DNA of 6,156 nucleotides from Helicobacter sp. (GTDB lineage: Bacteria > Campylobacterota > Campylobacteria > Campylobacterales > Helicobacteraceae), in assembly GCA_029264655.1 (NCBI GenBank), contig JARHZY010000086.1, forward strand, positions 1 through 6,156. Reading direction: 5' to 3'. The notes under the pieces were generated by a model that worked only from the letters and a program-made list of their open reading frames with translations, was not told the origin of the DNA and made no database searches. Each line of letters begins with the position of its first letter. Position 1 is the first letter of the stretch. Positions 1 to 6,156 of this stretch are shown in pieces. The translations under genes and the position numbers were made by a program.

Positions 1-173
1 AATGCCTTCCACTCATCAACATGCCATATACCCTCTTTAAGATTATCAAGTTTATTATATGTTTCAAGTCTTTTCAAATCTCTTGCTTCAGGTATTGGTT
101 GTGGTATCTCTTGTTTTGCACAACCCATAATAAAAAATATAAACACAATACCAATATAAGAAAATCGCCGCAT
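1..173 (-). CDS. Small lipoprotein of unknown function, N-terminal part only (cut by the window edge)
   Basis: The reading frame opens at an ATG at 173-171 and stays open for 57 codons to the left edge, so the C-terminus is missing. The start is well supported: AAGGAG (184-179) lies 5 bases before it. The protein begins MRRF, has a hydrophobic stretch at about residues 4-17 and then a lipobox (Ile15-Met16-Gly17-Cys18), so Cys18 should be lipidated after cleavage by signal peptidase II. The visible mature part is polar and charged, with a Pro-rich start (QEIPQPIPEA) and then a Lys/Asp/Glu-rich segment ending in two Trp residues at about 50 and 55. I do not recognise the family. It lies on the same strand as era but 288 bases beyond the era stop, so it is probably transcribed separately. 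A membrane-anchored periplasmic location is inferred from the lipobox. Confidence 0.75.
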   Translation of the reverse strand, partial: MRRFSYIGIVFIFFIMGCAKQEIPQPIPEARDLKRLETYNKLDNLKEGIWHVDEWKA

Positions 174-309
174 ACTATCTCCTTCACATATTAAGTAATA
201 TAAATATAAGTGTAGCATAAAAAGAAGTAAAAGGATTTAATTTTAAGCCCATTAAAAAGAGATAATGCATTACTTTTATGTATAAAAGAATTTAATGTGA
301 TATATATAG

Positions 310-315
310 TATAAT
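310..315 (+). promoter_or_regulatory. Putative -10 element (TATAAT) on the plus strand, with no obvious gene downstream
   Basis: A perfect TATAAT sits inside the 15-mer TATAGTATAATAATA (305-319). The identical 15-mer occurs at 1509-1523 directly before the chemoreceptor gene. Campylobacterota housekeeping promoters rely mainly on the -10 box, so a -35 is not required. Transcription would start near 322 and run toward the 3' end of era on the opposite strand. In DNA this AT-rich a chance match is quite possible. Confidence 0.3.
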
Positions 316-392
316 AATATTTTGCAGCAAATAGCACAATGTATTCTTGCTTCTAAGAAATGGATAGGCAATTACAAACAATTATTATGCTA

Positions 393-411
393 AGCATGTT
401 TAACATATGCT
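393..411. repeat. Inverted repeat downstream of era; possible hairpin or terminator
   Basis: AGCAT (393-397) pairs with ATGCT (407-411), and G398-C404 could add one pair with a small bulge. A second copy of ATGCT just upstream (387-391) could pair with the same AGCAT, giving two exclusive hairpins. On the plus strand the repeat is followed by TTTATATAAAA, a poor U-tract. On the minus strand, the era direction, no U-tract follows. A weak structure of uncertain role. Confidence 0.3.
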
Positions 412-461
412 TTATATAAAAACTTCTACATTACTATGCACCCGTTAAGCTACATGGTAAC

Positions 462-1379
462 TTAAGCTTCAAAATCATAGCCCACTTGTTTTAACGTTTG
501 CTTATTTATATTCCAGCCCTTTATAGTCCTTACAACAAGTTCTAAAAATACCTTTTGTTCTGCAAGAAGCTCACATTTTTGCCGTGCAATACTACCAAGC
601 GATTTAATAGTTGCCCCATTTTTACCAATAACCATTGCTTTTTGCGTATCCTTTGCAACAATAATTTGTGCCTTAATATACAAAATTGCAGGCTTTTCAG
701 TAATTTTTAGGATCTTAACATCGCTCTCATAGGGAATCTCATCGCTTAAACGTTCAAAAATGGCTTCTCGAATTGCCTCTTTATAAATATCACGCATTAA
801 TGTTGTGCTTACCATATCATGTTCATAAAAATGTGGATGTATTGGTAAATATTTTGCCAATGTAGCAAGCAAGGTTTTTATTGTATAAGAATCAAGCTCT
901 TTTGCTTTCATGGGGATAATGCTAATATAGCATTCTTGATATTGCTTATAGCTTTGCAAACAATGCAAAAGCTCTTGCTGGCTTAACATATCTATTTTAT
1001 TTAGCACAACAACATGTTTATGATTACAATGCTTCAAAAAATGTTCATAATGCAGAATCTCTTTTGGATTTATGCTTGCCACAGCTACAAATACACTTAT
1101 ATCAGAATCTCCTATTGCCTTATATGCTTCTTGCAACATGTACTCATTTAATAATTTATTGCTTTCATGTAAGCCGGGTGTATCAATAAAAATAAGTTGC
1201 GAGGAATAATGCTCATTTTCAAATGGCACAATAATATCCATACGCTTGCGTGTAGCATTGACTTTTTTTGATACTAAAGCAAGGGGGCTTTTAACAAGAT
1301 TATTTAATAATGTTGATTTACCAGCATTCGTGCGTCCAACAACGCTAATAAAGCCACTTGTAATTATTTGTTCTTTCAT
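462..1379 (-). CDS. era: GTPase Era, 16S rRNA-binding ribosome assembly factor
   Basis: Era is a GTPase that binds the 3' end of 16S rRNA and helps mature the 30S subunit, acting in the cytoplasm at the inner membrane. The 305-residue length fits the family (about 300). The GTPase domain is N-terminal: G1 P-loop at 15-23 (G15, G20, K21, S22), switch I with NATR at 41-44, G3 DTPG at 66-69 and G4 NKID at 127-130. The C-terminal KH domain carries IPYESDV at 215-221 and the GKNG loop at 252-255, both typical of Era. Two positions are unusual: Thr17 replaces the common Pro in the P-loop, and the G5 region reads P-M-K-A-K (156-160), with Lys where Ser of the SAK motif is expected. Met1 is the only sensible start, since the next Met is residue 47, past the P-loop. 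Its ribosome binding site is poor, with a GAGAG about 14 bases upstream. It is transcribed divergently from the chemoreceptor gene. Confidence 0.96.
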   Translation of the reverse strand: MKEQIITSGFISVVGRTNAGKSTLLNNLVKSPLALVSKKVNATRKRMDIIVPFENEHYSSQLIFIDTPGLHESNKLLNEYMLQEAYKAIGDSDISVFVAVASINPKEILHYEHFLKHCNHKHVVVLNKIDMLSQQELLHCLQSYKQYQECYISIIPMKAKELDSYTIKTLLATLAKYLPIHPHFYEHDMVSTTLMRDIYKEAIREAIFERLSDEIPYESDVKILKITEKPAILYIKAQIIVAKDTQKAMVIGKNGATIKSLGSIARQKCELLAEQKVFLELVVRTIKGWNINKQTLKQVGYDFEA

Positions 1380-1421
1380 TATAAAAATAAATACTCTCTT
1401 TTATAAAATAAAAATATATAG

Positions 1422-1427
1422 ATTCTA
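1422..1427 (-). promoter_or_regulatory. Candidate -10 element for era
   Basis: Read on the minus strand, 1427-1422 is TAGAAT, one mismatch from TATAAT, placing a start near 1415 and a leader of about 36 bases before the era ATG at 1379. The same hexamer is the best candidate before the porin gene. The surrounding DNA is almost pure A and T, and TATATT-like alternatives lie a few bases upstream, so the exact choice is uncertain. Confidence 0.3.
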
Positions 1428-1513
1428 CAAAATTAGATAAATATAATATTAATAAACCTTTACATTTATATAAAAATATGAAAAAAATAAAAAATAACAT
1501 ACAAATTTTATAG

Positions 1514-1519
1514 TATAAT
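1514..1519 (+). promoter_or_regulatory. Likely -10 element of the chemoreceptor gene
   Basis: A consensus TATAAT lies 40 bases before the ATG at 1560 and predicts a start near 1526 and a leader of about 34 bases, which includes the AAGGA ribosome binding site at 1546-1550. The DNA upstream is rich in A and T runs, as is usual for housekeeping sigma factor promoters in Helicobacter and Campylobacter, which lack a strong -35. I see no sigma-28 (GCCGATAA-type) or sigma-54 (GG-N10-GC) motif, so the flagellar regulons probably do not drive this gene. Confidence 0.5.
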
Positions 1520-1559
1520 AATAGTTATTTTTTACAAATAAAATGAAGGAATCGTAAAT

Positions 1560-3623
1560 ATGCGTAAAAACATGTCTCTTAGCTCAAAATTGCGGTATGT
1601 CATTGCAACAGTTACAATTATTACAATTACTGCATTGTGTTATGCTGTTTTAATCCAAATGAAACATAGAGAAATTGACAATGCCCAAAGTGGTATGATG
1701 CTTTCAGCAAAATACAATGCGAGTAATATCTTAAGTGAATTAAATGCAAATCTCCATTCATTTAATATGTATAGAAGCACACTAACACATAATCTTGCAA
1801 ATAATCGTCTTTCCTCATACCAAACACTTGTGAAGCAAATTGTTGATTTAACGCAAGAAAATGCCAATATAATATATGGTTTCTTATATCTAAAAGATAA
1901 AGACTATACGTCTTTGCCATCACAATTTCGACTTGGTAAGGATATGATGGTTATTGCAGATAGCTATGGTAAATCCTTGCAAGCCAATAAAGCAATCCTT
2001 GATTTACCTGCTATTCAAGAAGCTTTAGCAACAAAAACAAGTAGATTAAGCACTTTACGAACACTCTCTATTGATAACAAAGAAGTAAAAACTACAATTT
2101 TTGCGTTTCCAATACTCAATTATGATGGAGAATTAGTTGGAGTGCTTGGAGGTATGTTTGATATAGAACGTATATCTAAGGATTTGCTTGCAACACAAAA
2201 TAGTGCATATCCAAATGAAGCAAAAGTGCTTGCTATACAAGATGGCACAATTATAGCTGCTAATAATAAAGCAATTGTAGGTTTTAGACTCCAAGATTTG
2301 CCTAAAAGGCATCCACATTTACAACCACTTGTAGAACGCGTTATGAAAAATGAGGAATTTACAACAGAAATGGTAGATACAAGCGGAAAAGAAACATTTG
2401 CTGCACATGCTGATATGCGTATAGCATTGTTTCAGGATATGTATTGGCATATTGTTGCACTCACACCTCGCAGTGATGTTTTAGCTGAATATTATGCATT
2501 ACGCACACAAACTATTATCCTATCATGTGTTGTGCAGCTCATTCTTTTAATCGTATTAAGTTTATTTGCAAAATTTCAAATTATTGATAGATTACATAAT
2601 CTCAATGAATATCTTGATGAATTTTTTAAATATATTAATCATGAAGGCAAACAACCTAGAAAGCTTACCATAAAGGCATATGATGAAATTGGACATATGG
2701 CACATGTTTTTATAGAAAATGTGCAACGCACGCAACTTGGATTAGATAAAGATTCTAAGCTTGTAGCTGAAGCTGTCCATACCGCTAAAGAAATAGAAGC
2801 AGGTAATTTTACCGTGCGTATCAGTGGCGATTCACATAATCCACAACTCCAAGAACTCAAAAATGTCTTAAATCAAATGCTTGCCGTTTTAGAGGCTAAA
2901 ATAGGAAAAGATATGAATGAAATACAAAAAGTATTTGATTCATACACAAATCTTAATTTTACTATTGAGGTAGCAAATGCAAATGGCACAATAGAGCAAG
3001 CGGCAAATACATTAGGAAAAGAAATCAAAAATATGCTGACAACTTCAGCAAAATTTGCAAAAAATCTCAACGATCAATGCAAAACATTAGAAGATTCTGT
3101 GTTAAAACTTACAGAATCTTCTAATCTACAGGCAACAAGCCTTGAACAAACTGCTACTGCGATAGAAGAAATCACTGCATCTATGCAAAATGTAAGTGGT
3201 AAAACAGGTGAGGTTATATCACAAAGTGAAGATATTAAAAATGTTGCTGAAATTATCCGCGATATTGCAGACCAAATTAATCTTTTAGCATTAAATGCGG
3301 CAATAGAAGCAGCAAGGGCAGGAGAGCATGGTAGGGGCTTTGCAGTAGTTGCTGATGAAGTAAGAAAACTAGCAGAGCGAACTCAAAAAAGTTTAGGGGA
3401 GATTGAAGCAAATACAAATATCCTTGTGCAATCAATTAATGATATGGTTGAATCTATACGCGAGCAAACTTCAGGTATTGCACAAATTAATACAACACTC
3501 TCGCAACTTGAAGCAACAACGCATAATAATGTAAGTATCGCACAACAAGCTGAAACAATTAGTACAAATGTGAATGAAATTGCAAATGATATTCTTAAAG
3601 ATGTTAATACAAAACAATTCTAA
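1560..3623 (+). CDS. Methyl-accepting chemotaxis protein (Tlp type) with periplasmic double-Cache-like sensor
   Basis: This inner-membrane chemoreceptor should sense a small molecule in the periplasm and control the kinase CheA through CheW/CheV, and so flagellar switching. The 687 residues run: short cytoplasmic start, TM1 (about 12-34), periplasmic sensor (about 35-315), TM2 (about 317-338), HAMP (about 339-392), two further HAMP-like segments (about 404-447 and 453-493), then the signalling coiled coil. The hairpin tip at about 573-600 is the hallmark of the family (INLLALNAAIEAARAGE, then HGRGFAVVADEVRKLAERT). The Glu-rich stretch SLEQTATAIEEITA (527-540) looks like a methylation helix. 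There is no C-terminal CheR/CheB-docking pentapeptide; the end, DVNTKQF, resembles other Campylobacterota receptors. The sensor has a late GGMFDI (197-202), as double-Cache domains do, but I cannot see the R-x-W-[YF] part of the amino acid-binding motif, so the ligand is unknown. AAGGA (1546-1550), 9 bases before the ATG, supports the start. Two hairpins follow, and the gene stands alone. Confidence 0.93.
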   Translation: MRKNMSLSSKLRYVIATVTIITITALCYAVLIQMKHREIDNAQSGMMLSAKYNASNILSELNANLHSFNMYRSTLTHNLANNRLSSYQTLVKQIVDLTQENANIIYGFLYLKDKDYTSLPSQFRLGKDMMVIADSYGKSLQANKAILDLPAIQEALATKTSRLSTLRTLSIDNKEVKTTIFAFPILNYDGELVGVLGGMFDIERISKDLLATQNSAYPNEAKVLAIQDGTIIAANNKAIVGFRLQDLPKRHPHLQPLVERVMKNEEFTTEMVDTSGKETFAAHADMRIALFQDMYWHIVALTPRSDVLAEYYALRTQTIILSCVVQLILLIVLSLFAKFQIIDRLHNLNEYLDEFFKYINHEGKQPRKLTIKAYDEIGHMAHVFIENVQRTQLGLDKDSKLVAEAVHTAKEIEAGNFTVRISGDSHNPQLQELKNVLNQMLAVLEAKIGKDMNEIQKVFDSYTNLNFTIEVANANGTIEQAANTLGKEIKNMLTTSAKFAKNLNDQCKTLEDSVLKLTESSNLQATSLEQTATAIEEITASMQNVSGKTGEVISQSEDIKNVAEIIRDIADQINLLALNAAIEAARAGEHGRGFAVVADEVRKLAERTQKSLGEIEANTNILVQSINDMVESIREQTSGIAQINTTLSQLEATTHNNVSIAQQAETISTNVNEIANDILKDVNTKQF

Positions 3624-3632
3624 GCTTATTAA

Positions 3633-3654
3633 GCATTGCTTATCCTAGCAATGC
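3633..3654 (+). terminator. Candidate terminator just after the chemoreceptor gene
   Basis: GCATTGCT (3633-3640) and AGCAATGC (3647-3654) form a perfect 8-base-pair stem with the 6-base loop TATCCT, starting 10 bases after the TAA stop at 3621-3623. It is followed by CTTTATATAA, so the U-tract is short. The stem is strong for DNA this AT-rich, and the position is right for ending the chemoreceptor transcript. Confidence 0.55.
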
Positions 3655-3707
3655 CTTTATATAATATCTTTCCATACAGCACCTATTAATCATTACACAT
3701 ACCAATT

Positions 3708-3740
3708 TAGCATGTTTTAATATGCATGCTAGTAGTTTTT
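3708..3740 (+). terminator. Second candidate terminator downstream of the chemoreceptor gene
   Basis: TAGCATG (3708-3714) and CATGCTA (3725-3731) form a 7-base-pair stem around a 10-base loop. After GTAG comes a run of five T (3736-3740) and then ATA. The stem is weaker and the loop larger than in the hairpin at 3633-3654, but the T run is better. It may back up that hairpin. Its left arm and loop (AGCATGTTTTAA) resemble the inverted repeat at 393-411 (AGCATGTTTAAC). Confidence 0.4.
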
Positions 3741-3840
3741 ATAAAATGAATTATATGGAATATTTGATTACTTACAAATATTAAAGATTTAATGATATGG
3801 CTTATGATATGTAATAACAAAGCAAATACTAATCTATGTG

Positions 3841-4080
3841 CATTTTAAGGCACGCAAACTTTTGAATACTATTGAAATGCGATACAGCAAACATAAAAGA
3901 AATTATCTATTGGTGATGGGATAATGTAGTCAAACCGCCACATAAATTAACCGCGATATATCTCAAAGCCCATGCTATATGCTTATTGCTGCTTATAAAG
4001 CGGTGTTGATCATTGGATTATTTTATAGAGATAACATTATAATGCCATATTGTTAGGCGACTTTGAGTTGGTTGTAGCAT
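3841..4080. other. Possible decayed gene remnant (unidentified)
   Basis: By hand count this segment has 82 G or C in 240 bases (34%), close to the flanking genes, while 4141-4380 has 41 in 240 (17%). All six frames are interrupted by stops. The longest open pieces are about 35 codons, for example a hydrophobic plus-strand piece at about 3948-4053. I could not assign any frame to a protein family. The composition suggests former coding DNA, but this is inference only, and neither strand nor limits can be fixed. Confidence 0.25.
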
Positions 4081-4140
4081 TATGATGGTAAAACTATATT
4101 GACTTTTTTATAAACGCATGTTGGCTTACTGATTGTATAA

Positions 4141-4380
4141 GTTTTGTGATTAAAATTTAGAGCATACAAACATATACAAATTTTTATTATTTTTTTATAT
4201 GTTTAAAAATATAATTTAATTCCTTACATACAAATTATTCATAAAATGCATTTATCAGTATGCCAATTATTTAACATCCTTTGAGTATTTATATAACTTT
4301 GGTAATAAAATGTATTAACATGTATATATAAAAATTTAAAAAACTAAAACTTTTTCAATTGAGTTAAGTAAAGATTAAAC
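4141..4380. other. Extremely AT-rich stretch upstream of the porin gene
   Basis: Only about 17% of bases here are G or C by hand count. There are repeated runs of A and T, such as T6 at 4191-4196 and the A runs between 4330 and 4350. Such tracts can bend DNA or act as promoter upstream elements, but this stretch ends about 200 bases before the best porin promoter candidate, so any role is speculative. No gene or RNA is recognisable. Confidence 0.35.
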
Positions 4381-4583
4381 ACTTATATATGTAACGATAT
4401 GGTAATTTCTATAGAGTAGGCATGGTATTTATCCTACACACATAGACTATAAAATTAAGCAATAAACAAATATTTGCCCTACCCTACCACATTGAACAAT
4501 AACAAAAAAATATGTCCATTTTACACAATACATTGCATAAACATATTGAATAAATATACATATTTTTTGCATGTAATTTACAT

Positions 4584-4589
4584 TAGAAT
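4584..4589 (+). promoter_or_regulatory. Candidate -10 element of the porin gene
   Basis: TAGAAT at 4584-4589 lies in an AT-rich setting with a T6 run just upstream (4563-4568). It predicts a start near 4596 and a leader of about 86 bases. Other possible -10 boxes exist further up, for example TATAAA near 4448, so the assignment is tentative. Confidence 0.35.
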
Positions 4590-4625
4590 AATAATATTAA
4601 CACACATTTTACAGAGTCTTCCTAT

Positions 4626-4640
4626 TGCTTTTACAAAGCA
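4626..4640 (+). repeat. Small hairpin in the porin gene leader
   Basis: TGCTTT (4626-4631) and AAAGCA (4635-4640) form a perfect 6-base-pair stem with the 3-base loop TAC, about 30 bases before the ribosome binding site. It would lie in the 5' leader if transcription starts near 4596, and could affect mRNA stability. It has no U-tract and does not cover the AGGAG, so it does not look like an attenuator. Confidence 0.3.
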
Positions 4641-4681
4641 TACTTACAATACCACAAATATTTTTGATATAGGAGATTCTG

Positions 4682-6156
4682 ATGAAGAAAGTTTTTTCAG
4701 TTGTGCTTGCAAGCACTTTATTCCAAATGGCATTTGCAGAGCCAACAGCACAAAATAGCGGACAGATGACACAAGATTCTATACCACAACAACCCACTAC
4801 AACATCCACAAAACAAACATTTAAAGACATTGTTACACAAGCTAAAATTAGTGGGTTTGGCTTTGCTAGATTCTTTAGCATTAATGGATTTGATAATATC
4901 AATCAAAATGGACAAAGCCAACAATATAGAATCAAACTCGATGTAACAACAGGTAAGGTGCATGGATTTAGTGCAACAGGTGGTATCTTTTTCTCTCAAG
5001 GTAGTAGCACACCAGATATAGGCAATAATACAGATAGTGCAGTGCAAGGTGGTAGAGGGACAGCTTATAATGGGAATTTTTCAGATAGATTTAATATAGG
5101 ACAAATTTTTGCTAGTAAAGAATTTGATTTAGATTCCATACAAGCAAAAATTGATGCGGGTAAAATCAATATATCATCACCATTAAGTGATAATAAAGTA
5201 GATTTAGGGACGGGCTTTGTATTTAATATGAAACATAAAATGGATAATATAGGTAGCTTTAAATACCATGCTTCATTCTATGATAGCTGGAGTGGTGATC
5301 ATGTGGGTTATAATATTAGAAATAGAAAGCCCATGAATGGTAACACAGAATTAAAAGATCAAGATGCAGCAAGTATTGGCATTGGCAATAATCTTACATT
5401 ACTTGGTGTAAGTGGTGAAATGATGGATAAAAAGCTAGGGTTTAATATATATGCAGGGAATATCTATGCTTTTATGGATTTTATAGCCTATGGTGATATA
5501 AATTATAAGCTAAAATTAAATGATAGTATGAAACTAAGCTTTTTAGCACAAACAAGTATGGCAGCACTTAGTGCTAACTCTAGGCTATATCTAGGCTATA
5601 AAGGTAAAAGTGCTAGTAGTAATTTTGATACAGAATTAAAAACAGCAGCAAAGTTTCGCGGTATATTTAATATACAAGCAAAGTTAGCAATCAATAAATT
5701 TTCTCTTAAAGCAGGATATTTAGGGAGCTTTGGTGATGGATATGGCACATTACTAGATTATAAAGGTGGTATTGACACAGCAGGTAAAATATGGAATGGC
5801 AACATTACAGCTACCTATGAAGGACTAGGTATGCTTGGGTCTGGTAGCTTTAAAAATACAAGTATAAATGTAGCATATATAGCAGCAGAATATGGCTTTA
5901 AGATTCCATTAAAAATAGGGCTTGATGTAGCTTATATATTTGGTAATACAAATATGCCAACCTTAAATGTATCTGGTGGCGGCACACAATTACCTACAAT
6001 TGATAAACAAAATTTTATATGGAAAGCTAGCTTTGTAGAAATTACACCACAAATCACCTATAAATTTTTTGATAAATTAGAGCTTTCTTTCTTAGCAGCT
6101 ACATTAATTGGTGATATAGATTTCTTTAAAACACGCACAGAATTAAAATATACATT
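4682..6156 (+). CDS. Major outer membrane protein (Campylobacter MOMP-type porin), 3' end cut by the window edge
   Basis: This is an outer membrane beta-barrel porin that would let small hydrophilic solutes cross the outer membrane. The frame opens at ATG 4682 with AGGAG (4671-4675) 6 bases before it, and stays open for 491 codons to the right edge. Residues 1-19 are a Sec signal peptide (MKK, hydrophobic core, Ala-Phe-Ala before Glu20). A Gln/Thr/Ser-rich linker follows to about residue 45. The rest alternates polar and hydrophobic residues in many short strands rich in Gly, Tyr, Phe and Asn, with long polar loops (for example 105-135) and no Cys. The N-terminal ISGFGFARFF, DLGTGFVFNM and SFYDSWSGDH segments resemble the Campylo_MOMP family, although at 491+ residues it is longer than C. 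jejuni PorA (about 424). The last residues read FFKTRTELKYT and the next codon begins TT, so a terminal Phe and stop may come at once. The gene probably has its own promoter. The family assignment is from memory of its features; an unrelated porin is less likely. Confidence 0.82.
   Translation, partial: MKKVFSVVLASTLFQMAFAEPTAQNSGQMTQDSIPQQPTTTSTKQTFKDIVTQAKISGFGFARFFSINGFDNINQNGQSQQYRIKLDVTTGKVHGFSATGGIFFSQGSSTPDIGNNTDSAVQGGRGTAYNGNFSDRFNIGQIFASKEFDLDSIQAKIDAGKINISSPLSDNKVDLGTGFVFNMKHKMDNIGSFKYHASFYDSWSGDHVGYNIRNRKPMNGNTELKDQDAASIGIGNNLTLLGVSGEMMDKKLGFNIYAGNIYAFMDFIAYGDINYKLKLNDSMKLSFLAQTSMAALSANSRLYLGYKGKSASSNFDTELKTAAKFRGIFNIQAKLAINKFSLKAGYLGSFGDGYGTLLDYKGGIDTAGKIWNGNITATYEGLGMLGSGSFKNTSINVAYIAAEYGFKIPLKIGLDVAYIFGNTNMPTLNVSGGGTQLPTIDKQNFIWKASFVEITPQITYKFFDKLELSFLAATLIGDIDFFKTRTELKYT

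Larger units (their letters stand above)
174..461. other. Intergenic region between the lipoprotein gene and era
   Basis: This 288-base AT-rich gap contains no reading frame of useful length. It holds the ribosome binding site of the lipoprotein gene (179-184), a plus-strand TATAAT (310-315) and an inverted repeat (393-411). Minus-strand promoter candidates for the lipoprotein gene, such as TATGCT at 219-214, are too weak to choose between. No hairpin with a good U-tract follows the era stop, so how era transcription ends is unclear. Confidence 0.6.
3624..4681. other. Long region without a convincing gene between the chemoreceptor and the porin
   Basis: I find no reading frame here with a ribosome binding site and a plausible product on either strand. 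The region contains, in order, two candidate terminators (3633-3654, 3708-3740), a patch of gene-like base composition (3841-4080), a very AT-rich stretch (4141-4380), and the promoter and leader of the porin gene (about 4560-4681). A gap of over 1 kb is long for a compact Campylobacterota genome, which suggests decay of a former gene or a large upstream control region. Confidence 0.6.

Noticed and set aside
1246..1440. Plus-strand frame of 64 codons opposite the start of era
   Set aside because: Antisense to the Era P-loop region and ends in low-complexity AT-rich DNA, with no ribosome binding site.
1440..1559. Flagellar-type (sigma-28 or sigma-54) promoter before the chemoreceptor gene
   Set aside because: No GCCGATAA-like or GG-N10-GC element was found; a TATAAT at the right distance explains expression.
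1640..3070. Several minus-strand frames inside the chemoreceptor gene
   Set aside because: All lie opposite a complete gene with family-wide motifs and have no features of their own.
3895..3980. Short minus-strand stretch reading C-G-G-L-T-T-L-S, reminiscent of the fluoride channel FluC/CrcB
   Set aside because: Only about eight residues match, the neighbouring sequence lacks the other conserved FluC motifs, and a stop follows shortly; chance is as likely.
4101..4510. Homopolymer runs as phase-variation switches
   Set aside because: The longest runs are only 6-7 bases and none lies in a coding start or between promoter boxes of a gene.
4474..4758. Plus-strand open frame of 94 codons overlapping the porin start
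   Set aside because: It has no ribosome binding site and a low-complexity Ile/Thr/Tyr-rich product, and it runs out of frame into the well-supported signal peptide of the porin.
4609..5047. Two overlapping minus-strand open frames (4609-4902 and 4718-5047)
   Set aside because: They are antisense to the porin, overlap each other, and give Cys-rich products with no family features, as expected from the complement of an AT-rich gene.

Overview
The window looks like chromosomal DNA from a low-GC member of the Campylobacterota, most likely Helicobacter. The evidence is the strong AT richness, an Era GTPase of the Helicobacter type, a transducer with the cytoplasmic layout usual for Campylobacter/Helicobacter Tlp proteins, and a porin of the Campylobacter major outer membrane protein (MOMP) type. 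The species cannot be named from this alone. No mobile element, CRISPR array, tRNA or rRNA is visible.

Layout: (1) Positions 1-173, minus strand: the N-terminal part of a small lipoprotein gene that runs off the left edge. (2) 174-461: a 288-base gap with an inverted repeat and a plus-strand promoter-like element. (3) 462-1379, minus strand: era, a ribosome-assembly GTPase, complete. (4) 1380-1559: a divergent promoter region. (5) 1560-3623, plus strand: a complete methyl-accepting chemotaxis protein with a periplasmic double-Cache-like sensor, HAMP-type linkers and a full signalling hairpin, followed by two candidate terminator hairpins. (6) 3624-4681: about 1.06 kb without a convincing gene. 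It contains a patch at 3841-4080 with gene-like base composition (about 34% GC by hand count) and then an extremely AT-rich stretch at 4141-4380 (about 17% GC). (7) 4682-6156, plus strand: a MOMP-family porin with a clear signal peptide, open to the right edge and probably only a codon or two from its end.

The genes do not form one pathway. era is housekeeping. The chemoreceptor and the porin are separately transcribed surface genes, one for environmental sensing and one for general permeability. The lipoprotein is of unknown role. I found no convincing new biological system. The points most worth checking are the possible gene remnant before the porin, a promoter-plus-hairpin arrangement downstream of era that could be a small RNA, and two unusual residues in the Era nucleotide-binding motifs.
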